Part shown: piece after piece, positions 61,701-64,000 of the stretch
How the letters are laid out: every line of letters begins with the position of its first letter
Numbering within the stretch: the first letter of the stretch is position 1
Source: Dioscorea cayenensis subsp. rotundata
Taxonomy: Eukaryota > Streptophyta > Magnoliopsida > Dioscoreales > Dioscoreaceae
Assembly (NCBI RefSeq): GCF_009730915.1
Contig: NC_052489.1
Span: 27,087,916-27,151,915, forward strand
Reading direction: 5' to 3'
Length of the DNA stretch: 64,000 nt
Notes under the pieces: model-generated
Databases searched by the model: none
What the model saw: the letters and a program-made list of their open reading frames with translations, nothing else
What the model was told of the DNA's origin: nothing
Translations under genes and position numbers: made by a program

Positions 61701-64000
61701 TGAAGTGAAGATTTTATCAAGGAGAGGAGATCCAATTCTTGTATGTTCTGTTGAGGATGCTTTTAGGAAAGAGGTTGATTCTATCCAAAATGCTGCTTTG
61801 AAAGTCCTACTGTGGTTCAATGAGTATTTCAAACAATTAAACATGCCCATTGGAAAGCTTTGTCTGTTTGGAGAAGCTCACCAGATTAATGTTGACCCTG
61901 TTCATTTTCTGAAGGAATTTGTCAATCCTCTCTCTCTTTATGATGCAAATATTAATTTCTCTTCAAGAAACTGCACCTCATCCAGATCTCTCTGTAACGC
62001 ACTGGACAGAGAACAGGAAACTGAAATTATTTTTTCTAATCCTGAAGGAGCAGATTCTGGTGTTTTCCCGTCACCAGGATCTTTAACCTGTATAAGTTAC
62101 GTTGTGGCTTTAGTTAAAAACAATGGACATTTAGAAGAAATTTTAGAAAGCAATGATGAATTTGAGTTTGAAATAGGGACTGGCTCTGTGATTAGCCAAC
62201 TTGAGGCATGCATAACTCAGCTATCTACCAATCAGTCTGCAAAGTTTATTACTGGACTACCTCCCAAGGACTTGATATTGGCTGCATCTACTAAATCCGA
62301 TATTCTTCTTTCCCAGCTGTCACTTGGTACATGTTTGATTTCTTCCTTTTGTTATTTTTATTTAAATTTTCAAATTTTCACTATCTTTTTAGAAAATTTC
62401 ACACTTATCTGACAATTATCTTTCTCTTGCAGACAAATGCTTTCTAGAGTACACCGTTAAAATATTGCGAGTAACAGAACCATTGGAGGACAGACTGGAG
62501 CAAGCACTGTTCAGCCCTCCTTTGTCAAAACAGCGTGTTGATTTTGCAGTGCAACAGATTAATGAAAATCACGCTGCTTCCTTGGTATATACTGTACTTA
62601 TTTCTATTCTTATTTTTTGCACTCTTTTCTTCCTCAATCCTTTCATTTCATATGAGCACTCACATTTCCAATTGGTTTGGTATGCAAAGGTTGATTTTGG
62701 ATGTGGATCTGGTAGCTTGCTTGATTCTCTATTGGAGCATTCAACTTCGTTAGAAAAGATTGTTGGTGTGGATATTTCAGTTAAGGGTCTTACACGTGCT
62801 GCGAAGGTAAGCCATCTGAGCATTCACTTCCTTTTTTGTTCATAGGTTTGCAATTCAAGTGTAATGCTCTTCATACTATTGTTTTATTATTGTGCTACTG
62901 ATATTCTATCTATGTTCTTAGAATCCAGTTCATTTATCAACCATGTGGTCATATGTAGTTACAGTAGTTTGTCTATTTTATTAAACATTGCCTTTCTGAT
63001 CATCACACTTCTACCATTTGCTGCAGATTCTACATACAAAACTGAGTGTGAAATCTTCAAAGATCCAATCTGCAGTCCTTTATGATGGTTCTATCACTGA
63101 TTTCGACTCACGTCTGCATGGTTTTGACATTGGTTCTTGTTTAGAGGTATTCTTGTCTCTAAGCCTAAGAGAGTTTTTTTTTTAGCTTATTGCTTGATGC
63201 TATAATCGTAGATGTTGAATTGGCATGATCTATGGCTGTTTGCTTCACCTAATATCTGAATAACAAACTAAAAATATTCATTTAACCTTTACTCAAATGA
63301 AGTTTATGAAGATTAAAATTGTTATTCACAACCGTTAAATTTCTTTAGACCTGTGGTAGATATTAGTCAAGACTTAAAGTAATCATTTATCTGCAGAGTA
63401 AGTTTTGGAGGGTTTATGAATTATTTCTGATGGCTTCCATTATATCAAACACAACAATTTTTGTTTATCTAGTGCACTTATAGCCCACACCTCTTTGTCA
63501 TGTTATCACATTCTTTCTGAGGATGGATTACTACTGATAATTTTCTTGTACACCATACCTGTTGACTTTGCCATGAAATGATCACTTTGCTGTGGGTACT
63601 TGTGGGGGCAATCATAGAATATTTTATATATTCCTAGGCACATTATTATGTGGATAAACAATATGTAAGAAACATTTATTATGCACAAGGTATTTCATCC
63701 CTAGCTGCGGTTGTGCTGCATCTATCTATGACTAAGTGTGGTATGATATGCAGGTCATTGAGCATATGGAAGAGCATCAGGCTCATTTGTTTGGTGATGC
63801 TGTTCTGAGTTTGTTCTGCCCTCAGGTACTCATTGTCTCGACTCCGAACTATGAATACAACACCATACTTCAGAGAAGTTCATTACCCAGCAGAGAAGAA
63901 GATCCTGAAGACAAATCAGTGCCGTGTAAATTCCGAAATTTTGATCACAAATTCGAATGGACAAGGGGGCAATTTGAGCACTGGGCCAGGAACCTTGCTT
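58769..64000 (+). CDS. HEN1: Small-RNA 2'-O-methyltransferase HEN1 (partial; exon 1 has a one-base insertion)
   Basis: Coding exons are 58769-59042, 59716-59805, 60049-60503, 60604-60849, 61374-62326, 62433-62584, 62690-62806, 63027-63146 and 63754 to the window end. Visible are the first dsRNA-binding domain (IHQKYGSKACYKIEEVQQY, then KKKEAEQSAAKIAIEK), the La-like/second RNA-binding region and the methyltransferase. The SAM-binding loop is VDFGCGSGSLLDSLL (exon 7), the metal-binding residues are in EVIEHMEEH (exon junction 8/9), and the later histidine is in FDHKFEW. HEN1 methylates the 3'-terminal ribose of plant miRNAs and siRNAs, protecting them from uridylation and decay. One extra base near 58844 (CAGAAA-g-TATGGT) shifts the frame between HQK and YGSK. 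All other junctions stay in phase, so this is either an assembly error or a real defect. The C-terminus lies outside. Confidence 0.9.

Overview
This window is nuclear DNA of a flowering plant. Every protein gene is intron-rich with plant splice sites and plant-specific families, the noncoding sequence is AT-rich, and young and old transposons lie between the genes. The neutral GC content of the coding exons argues against a grass. The HEN1 protein reads like a non-grass monocot to me, but species cannot be fixed from the sequence alone.

Layout: (1) 1-2450, minus strand: the 5' part of a SIT4-associated (SAPS) PP6 regulatory subunit gene, with its TATA box. (2) 2450-17404: about 15 kb of repeats. 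It holds a PIF/Harbinger-type MITE, a decayed hAT element carrying a nested hAT MITE and a probable solo LTR, a foldback Mutator-type MITE, and a 6.2-kb Mutator-type element (9-bp target duplication) that carries a nine-copy array of ~580-bp repeats. (3) 17460-32150, plus strand: DRT111/SFPS splicing factor, an NF-YA transcription factor subunit and the CCR4-NOT subunit CNOT9. A probable solo LTR sits just upstream of CNOT9. (4) 33700-35343: a decayed F-box/WD40 gene. (5) 36050-48700, plus strand: a VTC2-like GDP-hexose phosphorylase relative with a non-AUG upstream frame, and the Obg-like ATPase OLA1/YchF. (6) 49462-52700, minus strand: mitochondrial 3-hydroxyisobutyrate dehydrogenase. (7) 52700-57840: repeats, including a TRIM retroelement, a second hAT MITE and a minisatellite. 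(8) 57840-64000, plus strand: the small-RNA methyltransferase HEN1, running off the window end.

The genes are unrelated housekeeping and regulatory loci rather than a pathway cluster: splicing, transcription, mRNA decay, ascorbate-type metabolism, a ribosome-associated ATPase, valine catabolism and small-RNA stabilisation. Exon boundaries were set by hand from splice signals, reading phase and family knowledge. About 56 coding exons join in phase. The exceptions are one extra base in HEN1 exon 1 and the decayed WD40 gene.

The most interesting points are the satellite-bearing Mutator-type element, the ATG-less upstream frame in front of a VTC2-like gene that has lost its catalytic histidines, the HEN1 frameshift, and a GC-AG intron in OLA1.
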